From contig NC_092019.1 in assembly GCF_042242105.1 (NCBI RefSeq), forward strand, positions 22,000,828-22,064,827: a stretch of 64,000 nucleotides of DNA. The letters are read 5' to 3'. The translations under genes and the position numbers were made by a program. The stretch comes from Pempheris klunzingeri (lineage: Eukaryota > Chordata > Actinopteri > Acropomatiformes > Pempheridae). Below the pieces are notes generated by a model, which was not told the DNA's origin, made no database searches, and saw nothing but the letters and a program-made list of their open reading frames with translations. Of the stretch, positions 1-11,733 are shown one piece after another (position 1 is the first letter of the stretch; every line of letters begins with the position of its first letter).

Positions 1-115
1 TATATATATTTAATTATAGGAACTGAAACATTGTTTGGAACAGAGCAGCAGAGCAATAACAAGGCTGAATTTCCAACACAGATCACCCACTTTGGAAGAA
101 CACACCCTCACAGAA

Positions 116-167
116 ACATGCAGATTAGACAACATGCAGTCATATGCATGCTGTCTAATCTGCATGT
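116..167. repeat. Near-perfect inverted repeat (hairpin)
   Basis: The 16-bp arm ACATGCAGATTAGACA at 116-131 is followed by its exact reverse complement at 152-167, and pairing extends inward with few mismatches. A third partial copy of the arm (ACATGCAGATT) follows at 191. It lies left of the second mag Ig exon, in a mag intron. It could be the remnant of a palindromic MITE. Confidence 0.7.
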
Positions 168-400
168 CTCCTTTGCATTTAGACAAAGGAAACATGCAGA
201 TTCTGCTTGAACATTAACTACTTAGATTTGTAGTTGGCTCTATCGATGCCAATGTTTCTCTTGCGCAAAATCCAAGTACAGTCTCACAGAGCACTAGCAT
301 GGCAATAGACTCAGTTTTGTTCAGTTCCTAAATTGCTTGGTGGAAAAAGTCATCATTATTAGTTATTGGCCTTATCGTGTGAGGTGCTTTTTTAACTTAC

Positions 401-1840
401 ACTTGATGTCTAGAGAGATGAGTCTCTCATAGACCAGAGTGGTGTTGGGGTAGTAGACCCTGCAGCCCAGGAGCTGCCCGTTGTGCATGGGTCTGGGTGT
501 GAAGGTGAGGGTGCTGGAGAGTACCGCTGTGTTGCTCTCCTCCAGGTAGTCAGAGGTGAACTCGGGGTCGGGCAGATAGTCTGTGTACATCCACTGGATC
601 TCTGGAGTCATGTCGGGGCAGTTGTCCGGGGCATAGCATGTCAGCTCCAGATTCTCATCACTGACAATCTCCTCTGGCACGTCGATGTTGGGTTGATCTG
701 GTGGACGGGAGAACAAAGACATTACTGGTTTCGTTAAAGGAACAATAACAGGTGGACGTTGTTTGTACAGCAGCATTGTATCTACATGCAGCGATGCGGC
801 TCAAAGTTAAGCAGAAAGCTACAGCAAATACAATGTGCCGATCAATAACACAAGCTTAAAAGATTAAAAACACAAACATAAAATGAGTAGCAAAAAAGGA
901 TGGAAATGAAAAAGCTTGAAAAACATGAATGCTGGAAAGGCAAAGTTACCCCAAATTAGAGCATCAGTAAACAGCAAGCTTGCAACACACTACATATTGT
1001 GCACTGTTTATTGCTTTCTTCAGTTTTATTCCTGTAATAAAAAGGGTTTCAATGCACACATTAATGAATTTGGCCAATGGTGATTTATAACTGAATGGTG
1101 ACTGTTGCTTGCTTGGTCGAACACATATTTCAATGGTTTGTGTTAAAGTGATTAAAGGCAAAGCTCTTATAATCATTACAGTGAATGGTAATTTCATTAT
1201 TTCTATTATTTTAAAAATATATTTCTGGTTTAGTGGTTACAGTTGAATGTACATTCCCCTCTGGTCAGTGACTTACCCAGAACTTTGAGCTCGGCATAGT
1301 CTGGGAACGTATACATGTTGGCTCCACCGAGGTCAGCACGAAAGTAGTATCTCCCTGAGTGCTCCGTGCCAATGTTGTTGATGAGCAGAGTGCAGTTCCT
1401 CTGGTGCAGGTCGCCCAGCAGCTTGGTACGGCCCTTGTAGCTCTCGTGCACGATGTCTGTGCGCGTTTTGAAGACAACAGGTGGGAAGAGCTGAGGGTAC
1501 GGCTGGCCGAAGTACCAGATGCCATGAACGCCACGGTACGGCCTGATACCAGACGGATACATGAAGGTGCACGGGATGACCACACAGGAGTTTGTCATGG
1601 CCGAGATGTCCCGAGGTACCCAAACGTTCCACTGGCAACTGGCATCTAGGTGGAGATCAGGGACAGATGTTGAGTGATTACAGAAATCCTCTCCAAAGGT
1701 GTCAAATCACTGAATGCATAGTGATAAGGTATGATGAAAGAATATATCTACTATGTCTACCATCAAACTAGGAAGAGGTACAGGAATTTATTACCATTGA
1801 TGATCAATAGCAGTGGTAAGAGCAGCTCCAAACACCACAT
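401..1840 (-). CDS. mag: Myelin-associated glycoprotein (Siglec-4), 5' part
   Basis: Sialic-acid-binding Ig adhesion receptor of myelinating glia. Three coding exons are seen. The first, 1840-1795, is a signal peptide starting MWCLELLLPLLL. The second, 1645-1277, is the N-terminal V-set domain. The third, 697-401, is the first C2-set domain. All junctions are AG/GT and phase 1, and the frame stays open. The V-set holds HGIWYFGQPYPQ, PPVVFK, HESYKGR, LLGDL, RNCTLL and YYFRADLGG. The Arg of YYFR corresponds to the conserved sialic-acid-binding Arg of siglecs. The C2 exon has APDNCPDMTPE and an N-glycosylation site in PNTTLVYE. These match MAG more closely than CD22 or CD33-type siglecs. The remaining Ig domains, membrane segment and cytoplasmic tail lie beyond the left edge, so this is a partial gene. 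An acceptor just upstream of the ATG (near 1873) implies at least one more 5' noncoding exon. Confidence 0.93.
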
Positions 1841-1873
1841 GGTCTCTGCTCAACGCTGGACCATAGACCTCTG
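1841..1873 (-). other. mag: mag 5' UTR segment of first coding exon
   Basis: On the minus strand a TTGTTGCAG acceptor precedes about 33 noncoding bases and then the mag ATG (1840-1838). The leader is therefore spliced and the promoter lies further right, somewhere in the 1.9-20 kb spacer. The exact acceptor is inferred from consensus only. Confidence 0.5.
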
Positions 1874-4800
1874 CAACAAATAACATCCTGTCAGTCACAG
1901 CACATGCATCACCAACAGCAAAAAAAAACCCTGAAATGTCTTGTTTACAGCATCGGTGTTGCTGTCTGACTCACACACTGAATATACACAAAATGTGTCT
2001 GAGATTCCACAGTTTAGTTTCTGTGTTTTGAGTTTAACTTCATCATAAAACGCCACATAAAACAAAGCAGTTTCTAAATTTATGGCTCAAGATTTTTGAG
2101 TTCATGATTGTTTAAAAATCGCAGAGATTCTACGATTTGCTCAGCCAACAGAGGGAAAAGCCAGCCTTTTTACTGAGTCACTGATCACTGCCTGAAATTG
2201 GAATTAGGTGATGTTCTCATGGCAACAGCGATGCTTTTCTCTGCAAAATGAAACATTTTCTGCAGTCGCCAACAAGCTCATTTGATGTCCCAGATGCAAC
2301 AAAACAGATGGAACACCAGGATAAGTCAAGGCATAATTATCTATAGAAACACCATAGTGCACTAGTTTTCTCCCAGCAATCACCATAACAACAGGAAGGT
2401 AATCAGCAGACACAAAATGCTATGACGGCCTTTTTCCTTACCATGTCATTATCCTCAATATAGAAAAATTACATTAGAGTTTAGTTTTTGACCCCAATTT
2501 CATTTCAATACAGAACAGCACATTATGGAGCACCTCATATACTGGATCCAGTGACAGAAATGTTGCAGTACTAAATAAACATTACAGATGTCTCCTTGTT
2601 ATGGATGGTGAAGAAACTGAAATTCCTAAAGCAATCTTCACAGAGGTGAGACTCAGATATGATGGTCATGATTCACAGCTTAAATTAGCAGTCTGCAAAT
2701 ATTCCCTTTTTAGGGTTTTGAGTATATTGCAGTATCTTTAAGTCAAAGTGAAATTTGAACGACTCGCAAGTATTTCTGTCTTAATATATGTCCATTTGCT
2801 ATTTTAGGGAAGAATCTGTGAATGAGTTATTTAGATACTTCAGTCTGGCTGTTGGAATTCTATTTCGAGCTTTGATTGAAAATAAAATCAATGCATAGCT
2901 AATATTTTTTCGCATTAATCTATGCTCATTTCTACGAAGGCACCAGATCTGAGGTACATTATAAAAACACTGAATCTGTTTTGTGTCAGACTGGTTAAAA
3001 ACTGTTATTCATGGCTTGGTCCGCATGTAGGGTTGTTGTTTGAACTCTGTGCCTTCTTTAAAAAGGGAAACTCCGTTGAAAAAATGCTTGTTAATATGTT
3101 TGTCTGTACTGTAGATGTGCACTGCACTAACTGTGATTGTGGTTTTACCTTGAAATGCTGATAGTTAGAAACAGACAGAAGCTCTGCAGGGCAGCTTGTC
3201 AGCAGCTCCACTAAAGGGTGTTTACTCACACCCAGGTAGCGTGACAGCCTTCTTCTCTGTGAAAAAAAAAAAAAGCAAACAAACAGTGACATCAGCATCA
3301 TCAGGCGATGACATCACTCACAGCCCCCTCGCCCGCACAGAGCCGTAATAAGTCACACAAGCTCAGCGTCAGTCAGCACCTGCCTGCTGCCCCTCAGTGG
3401 AGTCACTCATTCTGGTCCCGATACGTAAGGCTGGCCAATGAATGACACTCACTGTTGGCTGAGCCCTGACACGACGCCAAACGCCAGTCACCGCACATCA
3501 TGTCATCAGTAGACTACTGATACTATCTGTGCTGTGCCAGATATAAATCAGGAGCCATAACAGCATTGAGTGACGGCAACGTATGTGGGCAAATGCCACT
3601 GCGTTTATTAAGAAAATTTGATAGAAAATCAGATCATAGTTTTGGATCCAAATAGATTTAATAGAATTCATTTTGATCTTATCTGTTGTCAGTTAACAAT
3701 ATCTGTTCAGCCTTATCAGCCATTAAACAGTAACCACACATATGAGTAATGGCCAGGATTCAGCAACACCTTCATGACATCTCTGTATTGTTAAGGTTGA
3801 CTATTTCTTTACTTGTTGGGCCTTGAAATTAGTTGGGTCTTTGAATCACTTAATTCATTTAAACCTGTGCATGCCAACTAAGACAGCTGTTTCCCTTGGA
3901 TTAAACGAAAGCGCACATCATCGCAACGACTTTGAAGTAATTAAAGGACTTTCATAGTTGGCTCCCACAGGTAGGACAGTTAATCAGCTTTTACTTCAAA
4001 GTGGAGTCTTTTTTTGTATGACTGTGTGCTGAAAACTGTCACAGACTGTTAAAGTCAGTAGATACATGTATGAAATCTGTTTGCTGGCTCTGCGCTGACG
4101 CTTCGGCAAAAAAGACTGACTTTCATGGCTTTACACTGTCATCATAGATGTGTTACTTTAGTTACAGAGCATAAAATACAGCACTGCTTATATAGTCTCA
4201 ATAAAATCTTCTTTAAAACATCTTTAAACTATGTTTGCCAATTTTGAATGCTCAGCATACTAAACTCCTGTTTACTGATGAGTGGCAAGGGACATTTTTT
4301 TCCCGGTAAATTCCAGCCAATAACGACAATAATAATGAGACAGATTGATGAGAACAATCTGTACCTCTCCAGTCAAATCAAACTTCTGTGCTGCCTCTGA
4401 CTGGTAACTAATCTTTTTTCCAGCACTAGATACATCATAATTCTCAGCAACTGATTGGTTTCATTATTACCAATAGTCGTTTGCCCGGCATTGACTGCTC
4501 CTGCAGTAACACGGACACACACAAGGTTGTTCATTTACACGTTTAGATGTTCTACAGATGTCACACGATGATGTGTATTAAACTTCTGCAGGCTGATAAA
4601 GCAACTTTGCAACACTGTTCCTCCCCACTCTGCAGTCTGAGGCAGGTGGCAATAGTGCAACACCAGAAAATATTCCAACTATTTACACCCAGCAGTGGAA
4701 CCTCATGTCATCGCTTTATTTGTTATTTCTGAGTACATTTTCATCTCACTAACTGTCTTTTGCTTTTTAATGTCGTGCTTTTAAAGACATTTGTAACACT

Positions 4801-5600
4801 TTCTCTGTTATGTATATTATTATCATGATGAACGTTACTTGTGCGGTGGCTGTGGATATAATACATGCAGAAGTAGAAGCAGGGGAGGATTTAGCCCCAT
4901 GCTGCAGCAGCCGGTGTGTGCAGATGGCAGGCCTAAGAGTAGATTGTGTTTCAGAGCTTCGTGATTAACACGTCTCAACATCCCCTGGAGAATTCATCAC
5001 CAATATTAGCCTTGTTGATGGGAGAGAAATGAAAAATGATGTTGGTTCGACACTGCAAGAGGCCGTGGATTTGTCGTCCTGCTCATCGTGCAGTCCAATG
5101 GCCAAACAGCCACAAATTCATCGATATTTCAGGCCTGAAAGGAAGCTTACAGTACTTGGCTAATAGCTACCTCCCGCTACCAGCAGTGAGAGTGAAAAAA
5201 AGAATTGTAAAGTTGAGCTTCATTGTCATGTGATGCATTGCTGTCATAAAAATATCAATTATAGCTGCTTATAAATAAACGTCACCGATTTAAAGGAGGT
5301 CACGTTTCAAGACGTCTTGGCCCATAATGCTACGCTGTTGGCTGTGACAATCCAGACTTTTCTCCAGTGTTGCGTCAAGCTCCACCATCTGCCCTGCAAC
5401 AAAAGGCCAAGAGCAGGAGAGTGTCCAGGCGGAGAGGCCACGCATCAGCGTCGGCAGGAGAGAATAGGGCCGGGCAGCCAGGCAGGGCCACCGACACCAC
5501 CAGCAACCCCAACTACAACAGCCCCATTGATGGGACAGACAAACGGCTGGCACAGAGCACACAGCATACGTGTGCACACTTAGACACACACACAGAACAC
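1874..5600. other. Spacer upstream of mag, no supported gene
   Basis: AT-rich sequence with stops in all frames and no protein motif recognised. A possible small minus-strand exon near 3213-3260 follows a T-rich tract ending in CACAG, but it cannot be joined to anything with confidence. The sequence may be intronic to a mag leader transcript. Confidence 0.5.
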
Positions 5601-5611
5601 TTGCCTCATAC

Positions 5612-5702
5612 CAGCCTCAGCACCAGGCTTCTGCTCCCTCTTCTTCTCCTCCTTCTTCCCGTTGGGTTTGTTCTCCCTGACTTGGTCGTCTCGCTCTGGG
5701 TC
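5612..5702 (-). other. Candidate exon rich in Lys/Glu codons
   Basis: On the minus strand this 91-bp segment sits between a CTAG acceptor and a G|GTATGAG donor. One frame reads PERDDQVRENKPNGKKEEKK, a strongly charged stretch. Other frames are also open, the acceptor lacks a good pyrimidine tract, and I found no partner exon that fixes the phase. The composition could equally be a purine-rich low-complexity stretch. Confidence 0.2.
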
Positions 5703-8700
5703 CTAGATGTCAGATTCTATGGGAAAGGGTGGAAAAGGGAGATAAATAGAGATGTGAGAAGGAGACAAGGGGAAGGGGAAGAGAGGGGGTCTCTGTGAGC
5801 GCTGGTTTACATGTGTCTGTGGGCAGCTCTGAATATGCGTTCAGGCATTTCTGGAGCTGTTCTTTGGCCCACTCAGCATTCCTCTCCTCTGTTCCACCGT
5901 CTCCCCGAGCTGTCCCATGTGTCTGAATGCCTTAAACTCTGGGCCTTGATCATACTTCCCTCTGAGGACATTAGGTGAACTGGTAACATAGTGGTGCCCA
6001 AGACATAAGAGCAAAAGCTGTGTGGTGAAGGAATGATGACTCAGTATCACTTTGAGTAAGACTGTGTTAGAGCTACATATGGAGAGTAGGAGGAACACGG
6101 AACATGTGAGATGAATGTAATTATGTAAATTATAGATTTAGATGTGTGTAATACAGACTCTGATTTTAGAGAAGTACATTTGTTTAAAATCACTGCTTAA
6201 AACTCCTGAATCACACAATCAAACTCAAGAAAGTGTTTGAATTTGAGATTCAGGAATGAAAAAAGGCTTCATGGCATGATCACTGATCTTTCCAGCTGTA
6301 TGCAGATCTAATATTTTCCCTGCTGAGGAATGTTTGTGGGCAGGGAGCACAAGCATGAATCCACTCAGAAGTCCAACTAGTTTACATATAAAAGCAACAA
6401 AGGCAACTTGTCTGTCATAGTGGTACTTTTTTTCCCCCACTCTCATTGTTACATGTAGGATGAGTCACTGTGTCCAAGCCGTTAGGCCACCGGCCAAGTG
6501 ATGGCATCGACCGAGCTGTGGATAACCTCAAGGGAATCCCTCCATAAACAGTCTGGAGAAGAGCTGAAGGAGAGAATGCTGCATTGACGCACTGGAGCTG
6601 TATACAAAACGAATACACGGCATGCCATACCCCCCCCCCCTCCCTACACACGCACACACATGCACACACATGCAGCATAAAGCATGCCAACACACTCCTC
6701 AGTGTGGGGTGTGAAGCTATGTGACCTTCCTCAGCATCCCCTATGTGCTGTTTGTAAGCTCAGCCTGCTCCATTGTCCTGCTGGGCTGCAGCCATTGCAC
6801 ATACAGTAAGTGTACATTAAGTGTGTGAGAGCAGATGGCATCCAGTCGAACAGAATCACGTCATGCTTGTTTCTGTGGTCTTCTACCACAAAAAAAACAA
6901 GAAGAAGCATGCTGAATAAGTGTAATAAGCTAAAAGACAGAGTCTCAGTTTAGAGTTGCAGATATCTAATCTGAAAGTACATCGGTGCATGTTAATCTTC
7001 ATCTGATCTTCTTGCTGCCATGTGCATAACCTCCTCTTCTAACATCTGAGGTAATCAAACCTCAGCGAAATTACTTATTCCACATCACGCTTCAGGGATA
7101 CAGGTACTATCTGAACAATCGTGTGTGCTAAATCGGGCCACGACACCTTTTATGAGTCATTTTACATTATTGAAATTGCTCACACAAACCAAAAGGCCCA
7201 CACAAACAATCGACTGTGCCAAGAAGAACATTTTCATTGTGAATGTTGTCTGCGGCCTGCGTACAAGAGCTTCGCCGTGGCTCTTGGACGGGGCGAAAAG
7301 AGAATGGGAACCTTGTATGCAGAACACTGCCCATTGTAAGAGGGAGAAACTGGAGGAATTTTTCCGGAACAGGCCCGCTCACAGCTTGCGCTTTGCTGTT
7401 TGCCTGTGACGCGCGTTCGTCCACCACAAGCTAGAGCCCCCACTAAAATACTCAGAGGAGCAGATGGTCTTAAAACATGACTGCTCCCCCTCCCACACAT
7501 GGCGCGCTGAGCTGCGATGAGCACAGCGCACCGCACACACACTCATGCACAGAAGATACAAACATAAACACAGAGATATGCCAATATCCAGTCACACAGT
7601 CTGTCCGGGCTTCTGCACAGTGCTGGCATGATAAAAGATTTAGACTGGACTTTGAGGTAATCAAAGAAAATAAAACCATTGCTGCTAGCCTCTTACGGTA
7701 CACTGAAGTGTAAGTAATGTGCATGAAGTACTTCTCTTTTTATTTCCTTGCCTATAATGTATGCATTTCAGTGGTTTAAAGAACTTTTTTTCTATACTAT
7801 CTATGCTTCTGTTTTATATTTACGTCTGCAGCTGTGACAGTTACGTTTTTCCTCCTTTATCATCTTAAGACTTTAAGTAAAGCATGACTTCATGTGTCAA
7901 GAATGTTTCTCTTGGTATTTGAATGGGACTGTGGGTGCACGTCTCACTCCCTGCCAACAAAATCGTACCGATGCTTCTCATATTTGTGCATTTTCCATTT
8001 TACTCTGCATTTTCTCCGTTTGGTTTAAACTTCAAATCATTTCAAGAGAAGACGTGCAGAGATAGATCACCTTTTAGGAGTATTTTACCAGGAGCACATG
8101 AAGCCAGCATGACAGTATGAGTGTGCTTCAGCTTGCAGATCCATCTCCTCTACCTGGCAAACCCGGTGACTCTGGCAATCCCCAGCCCAGTGGGCAGATG
8201 GCGAGCCACAGGCCTCCTCTCTCATTAGAGCGCTCTCCCTTCCGCTCCGAACAAAAGGGGGCGACAAACAGAGCCGTCACCTGTTCGGCCACACAGACAA
8301 ATAAAGTGTGGCTGCATCCCAATGCTCCCTAAGACCCTCCACTTGACTGGCTGTCCCTTTCATCACCACTGGCCTGATTTTGGAGAAATTGGGATTGACG
8401 ACATGATCTCTGCAAGGAAAAATTATGATGGGAGACGTTGTCATTCCTGAAGGAAGGACGCAGGTTGAGATGTATCTATGGCTACATTACCAAAACTCTA
8501 AAAAAAAAATACAAAAAAAGATTAAAAAATCTTACACTGGAAGTGTAATTGGATGGAGAAACTTGCTGCGCACGTCCACCAATTCTTACAAAATACATTG
8601 ATTGGCCCAAAGGGAAAGTTATAATTAAAGGTCAGACACTGTAATGTGTCATCACTGATGTAATTCAGCCTAACCTGGAGGGATTATGCTTTTCGGCACT

Positions 8701-9220
8701 CTTATCCTGCTCAAAATTCATCCTCCGAGTAATAATTAGGAATTAAAATTACATTGCTCCAACAGCACTCTGATTTCTACGAAATACTTTTTAAAACCTG
8801 CAAGACACCATTGAGAGCATGTATGTTTCCATCTGTTTCTCCACAAACTTTCTCTGCGCAGATGTAATGAGGCTGACATGAGTCCTTCCAGAGCAAAACT
8901 ATGTTTAAATAATGAAGACCACTGTTTAAGTTACTCAATCATTGTTATGGTTGACTGATCGGAGGCTCTTCTACCTGGCATCAGATGTCTGTTTGGATGT
9001 GGTAATACACTCTGGCAATTACAGGAACAGCTCAGCGCTGATGGCACAGGCAGCGAAATCCGTCCAGTAATAATTGGCTGGGCTTTTAGCAGCCCCCGCC
9101 AACACCAAACACCACACTCACTCATGTGTGCACGGTTACACATCATCACAAACACATTCTCTCATGCGCGCACTCATTAAGGACACATACTTATTCATTA
9201 CCTAACTTGTGACTCATCCG
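5703..9220. other. Noncoding spacer
   Basis: Apart from the simple repeat near 6.65 kb, I see no supported gene. Short ORFs at 7.1-7.7 kb overlap in several frames on both strands in a GC-richer patch and show no conserved motif or splice structure. Confidence 0.5.
6630..6672. repeat. Poly-C run followed by CA-rich simple repeat
   Basis: A run of eleven C residues is followed by a CA/CATG-rich stretch (CACACGCACACACATGCACA). Simple-sequence DNA. Confidence 0.85.
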
Positions 9221-9228
9221 ACTCTTTT

Positions 9229-9252
9229 CACTCACTCACTCACTCACTCATC
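9229..9252. repeat. (TCAC)n microsatellite
   Basis: Tandem CACT/TCAC tetranucleotides, about six units, in noncoding spacer. Confidence 0.8.
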
Positions 9253-10883
9253 ACCTCATCTTTGAACGCTCACGCAAACAACCACACACTCATCCTGACT
9301 GTAGGTGTTTGACCTTAAAGAACAAAAATAGACAGATCGATACATCTGCTGCTGCATATATCTGCCGCTCAGTTGTGTAGGAAAGTCATAGGTCATCATT
9401 GGTTTCCATTCAGACTCGTTCCACAATTTGTTGTCCCCTATCTGCGCTAACCTATATCTCCTTCCTTCTTGGTAAGAAGTTCCAAAGAGCATAGAAAATA
9501 ACAAATGAAAAAATCGGAATAAAATGCTGCCGCTCACCTGTGTAGGTGACAGTGGCCAACCTCCAAGTCTTCAGCAGCTCCTGTATGAGCAGATCCAGCA
9601 GCCTTCCCTCTGACACTCACATGCAAAGCGTCACACCAGCCCGTTGCCAGCAAGACCTCTCGCCACTCTCTGTACCAAGCCCCAACAGTGGGGGATAAAC
9701 TACCCTCCCCACCACCACCACCATCATCATCACCATCACCCCTCCCACAAGAAAATGAGTCTTTTAGTGTAGCAGCATTGTTCTGAGGCTTCGCCCCGAG
9801 GCTCAGCCATTCATAAATACACACGGGGCCACAAAGGGCCACACTGTTCCCCCTCGTCTCAACAAATATGGGTGAGGCTTTGAGCTCCGAGGCCTTTCTA
9901 TGCTACACAGCCTGTTGGTTCGCTGGACGGAACTGGGGACATTTGATCATTTTGGATTGATGGACAGCACATGCACAGTTTTTTTTTGTTTTAGAGGACA
10001 GTGTAACAGAAGGCAGGAAGTGAGTTTGGGAGGGGAAGGGGGTGCAGATGATGAGGAGTGCTAACACCTTATGAGATGTCTTTAGGTCAAATCTGTCACT
10101 GACACTTGAGTCTAAAAATGCAAGTCAGTGCTTCAGAGGTTAGAGAAACTGAAGAACCAGAACAGTGGTTTTGCATGTTTCACCCAGGTGAGCACACATC
10201 TGCTTTCAGTGAATCACACTGTGATTGATGTTTTTAGAGTGGGTTTCACACTTTCCAGGTAGCCACACGATTCCAATAATTCGAAATGGTCTGAACCACG
10301 CCTCACTTATTCAAAGTCACACCAAGGTCAGTGTCACAACTCAATACAGCAACACTATTACTACTATTTCATAAAAGATAAGAGATAACCATTGAATTAA
10401 AAAAAAAACAGAAAAGCATCCCCTACTAAAAGACCGTTGCCTGTCATAAGGGATGACTGGTAGTGACAGGAAACGTTCATGACATTTCATGTTATCTGAC
10501 AACTGAAAACAATTTGTATAAAGTTGGTTGTATAAGAATCAAAAGTATATAAAAATAATAAATCAATATAACACTATATCCATTGAATTCTGGTTTACAA
10601 GGATCAACAGACTTTTAGCTGAAGTGAGGCGTCCGTGTTCCCCAGTCGTCATTACAAACTAGGCTGATTAGAAGTCAGTAAATCATAATTACATTAACTC
10701 TGATACGACATGAACACTGTATTAATGCTAATGTAACTATGACTGTAGCTGCAGTGAATGCTCATGTTGTGTTCAGCTAACTAAAGATGTGTGGTTATAA
10801 AATGCTGCGGTACAGATATCTGTGCTGCTCAAGACCACCGATGAACTTCATACACTACATTTGTTAAACACGTGTGTGTCGTC

Positions 10884-11300
10884 TTAGACGTAGACATGGA
10901 TGCTGTCTCCAGGTTTGAAAAGTGAAGCAGCTGCAGCAGTGCCTTAAATCTGCATCCCTTCTAATGGCCAGCAGGGGACGAGCCTGAATGTGCCTACAGA
11001 TGAGGCCACATCTCACTAGATTTATTATCTCATTCTTCCACTGAGTTTATGGTCTCAATCACCAGTTTCAATACAGCACGATGTTCATTTTGTAACAGCC
11101 CCATTTAGAAAAAATAAACAATAAGGCGGCGTATGATTTAGGGTGGGACTACCTTGTGGCTATCGAATCAAGACGGGCCATGTTTGAACCTAACCAATCA
11201 GACGTTAGGGTCTTCACAAAAATAACATCACTTCAGGTTCTAACATCAAGATGGCGATGGCTAAAATGCCACAACAAGGAGTTGAGTATGAGAAGCATCT
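10884..11300. repeat. Interspersed repeat, related to the copy at 15.1 kb
   Basis: The segment around AGACGTAGACATGGATGCTG, then TTTGAAAAGTGAAGC, CCTTAAATCTGCATC and GGCCAGCAGGGG, aligns piece by piece with 15144-15240 (GGACGTAGCTTCCGGGTCTG, AAAAGTGAAACC, AGTCCAGCAGGGG). It continues through a GGGTGGGACTACCTTGTGGC block and AAGATGGCGATGGC, text I associate with a common fish repeat. Element class not assigned. Confidence 0.55.
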
Positions 11301-11691
11301 CCACTGTTCTGTGATCGAAGACACTACAGACTCCTTGATGTCCTTGAAGTAGACAGTGAGCTGAAGTTTGAACATGTTGATTTTGTTCTTTTTCTAGTCA
11401 GTGTAAAATCTCCACTTGGTACCTTTTCAGTCGTCCTGATATTTGACACATATTCAACAGCGAGTGAGAGCCTGTTTTAAAGGTCTATTTACAACCTCAA
11501 CGTATTATCGTTTTGAGGTACATCAAATTGAAAAATACGACTCTATCGACCTGAGAAACTCATCCTTCCTACTGTTACGACTAATAACAACATAGGGCAG
11601 TATAGCCAGACAGGCATACCCCACATGTGGCATTAAAAGTATTCACACAGTTGCATGGTGCTGCGACCATGTCATGAAACCCCAAGACCCC

Positions 11692-11733
11692 CCCCCACCC
11701 TCCTCCTGCTGCTGCTGCTGCTGCTGCTGCTGA
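11692..11733. repeat. C-run plus (CTG)n trinucleotide repeat
   Basis: A run of Cs is followed by about nine CTG/TGC units. Poly-Ala or poly-Gln ORFs over it are shadows of the repeat. Confidence 0.85.

Noticed and set aside
3005..3301. Minus-strand ORF with RRRLSRYL resembling a phospholemman-type tail
   Set aside because: No FXYD motif or membrane exon found upstream; the match is a few residues only.
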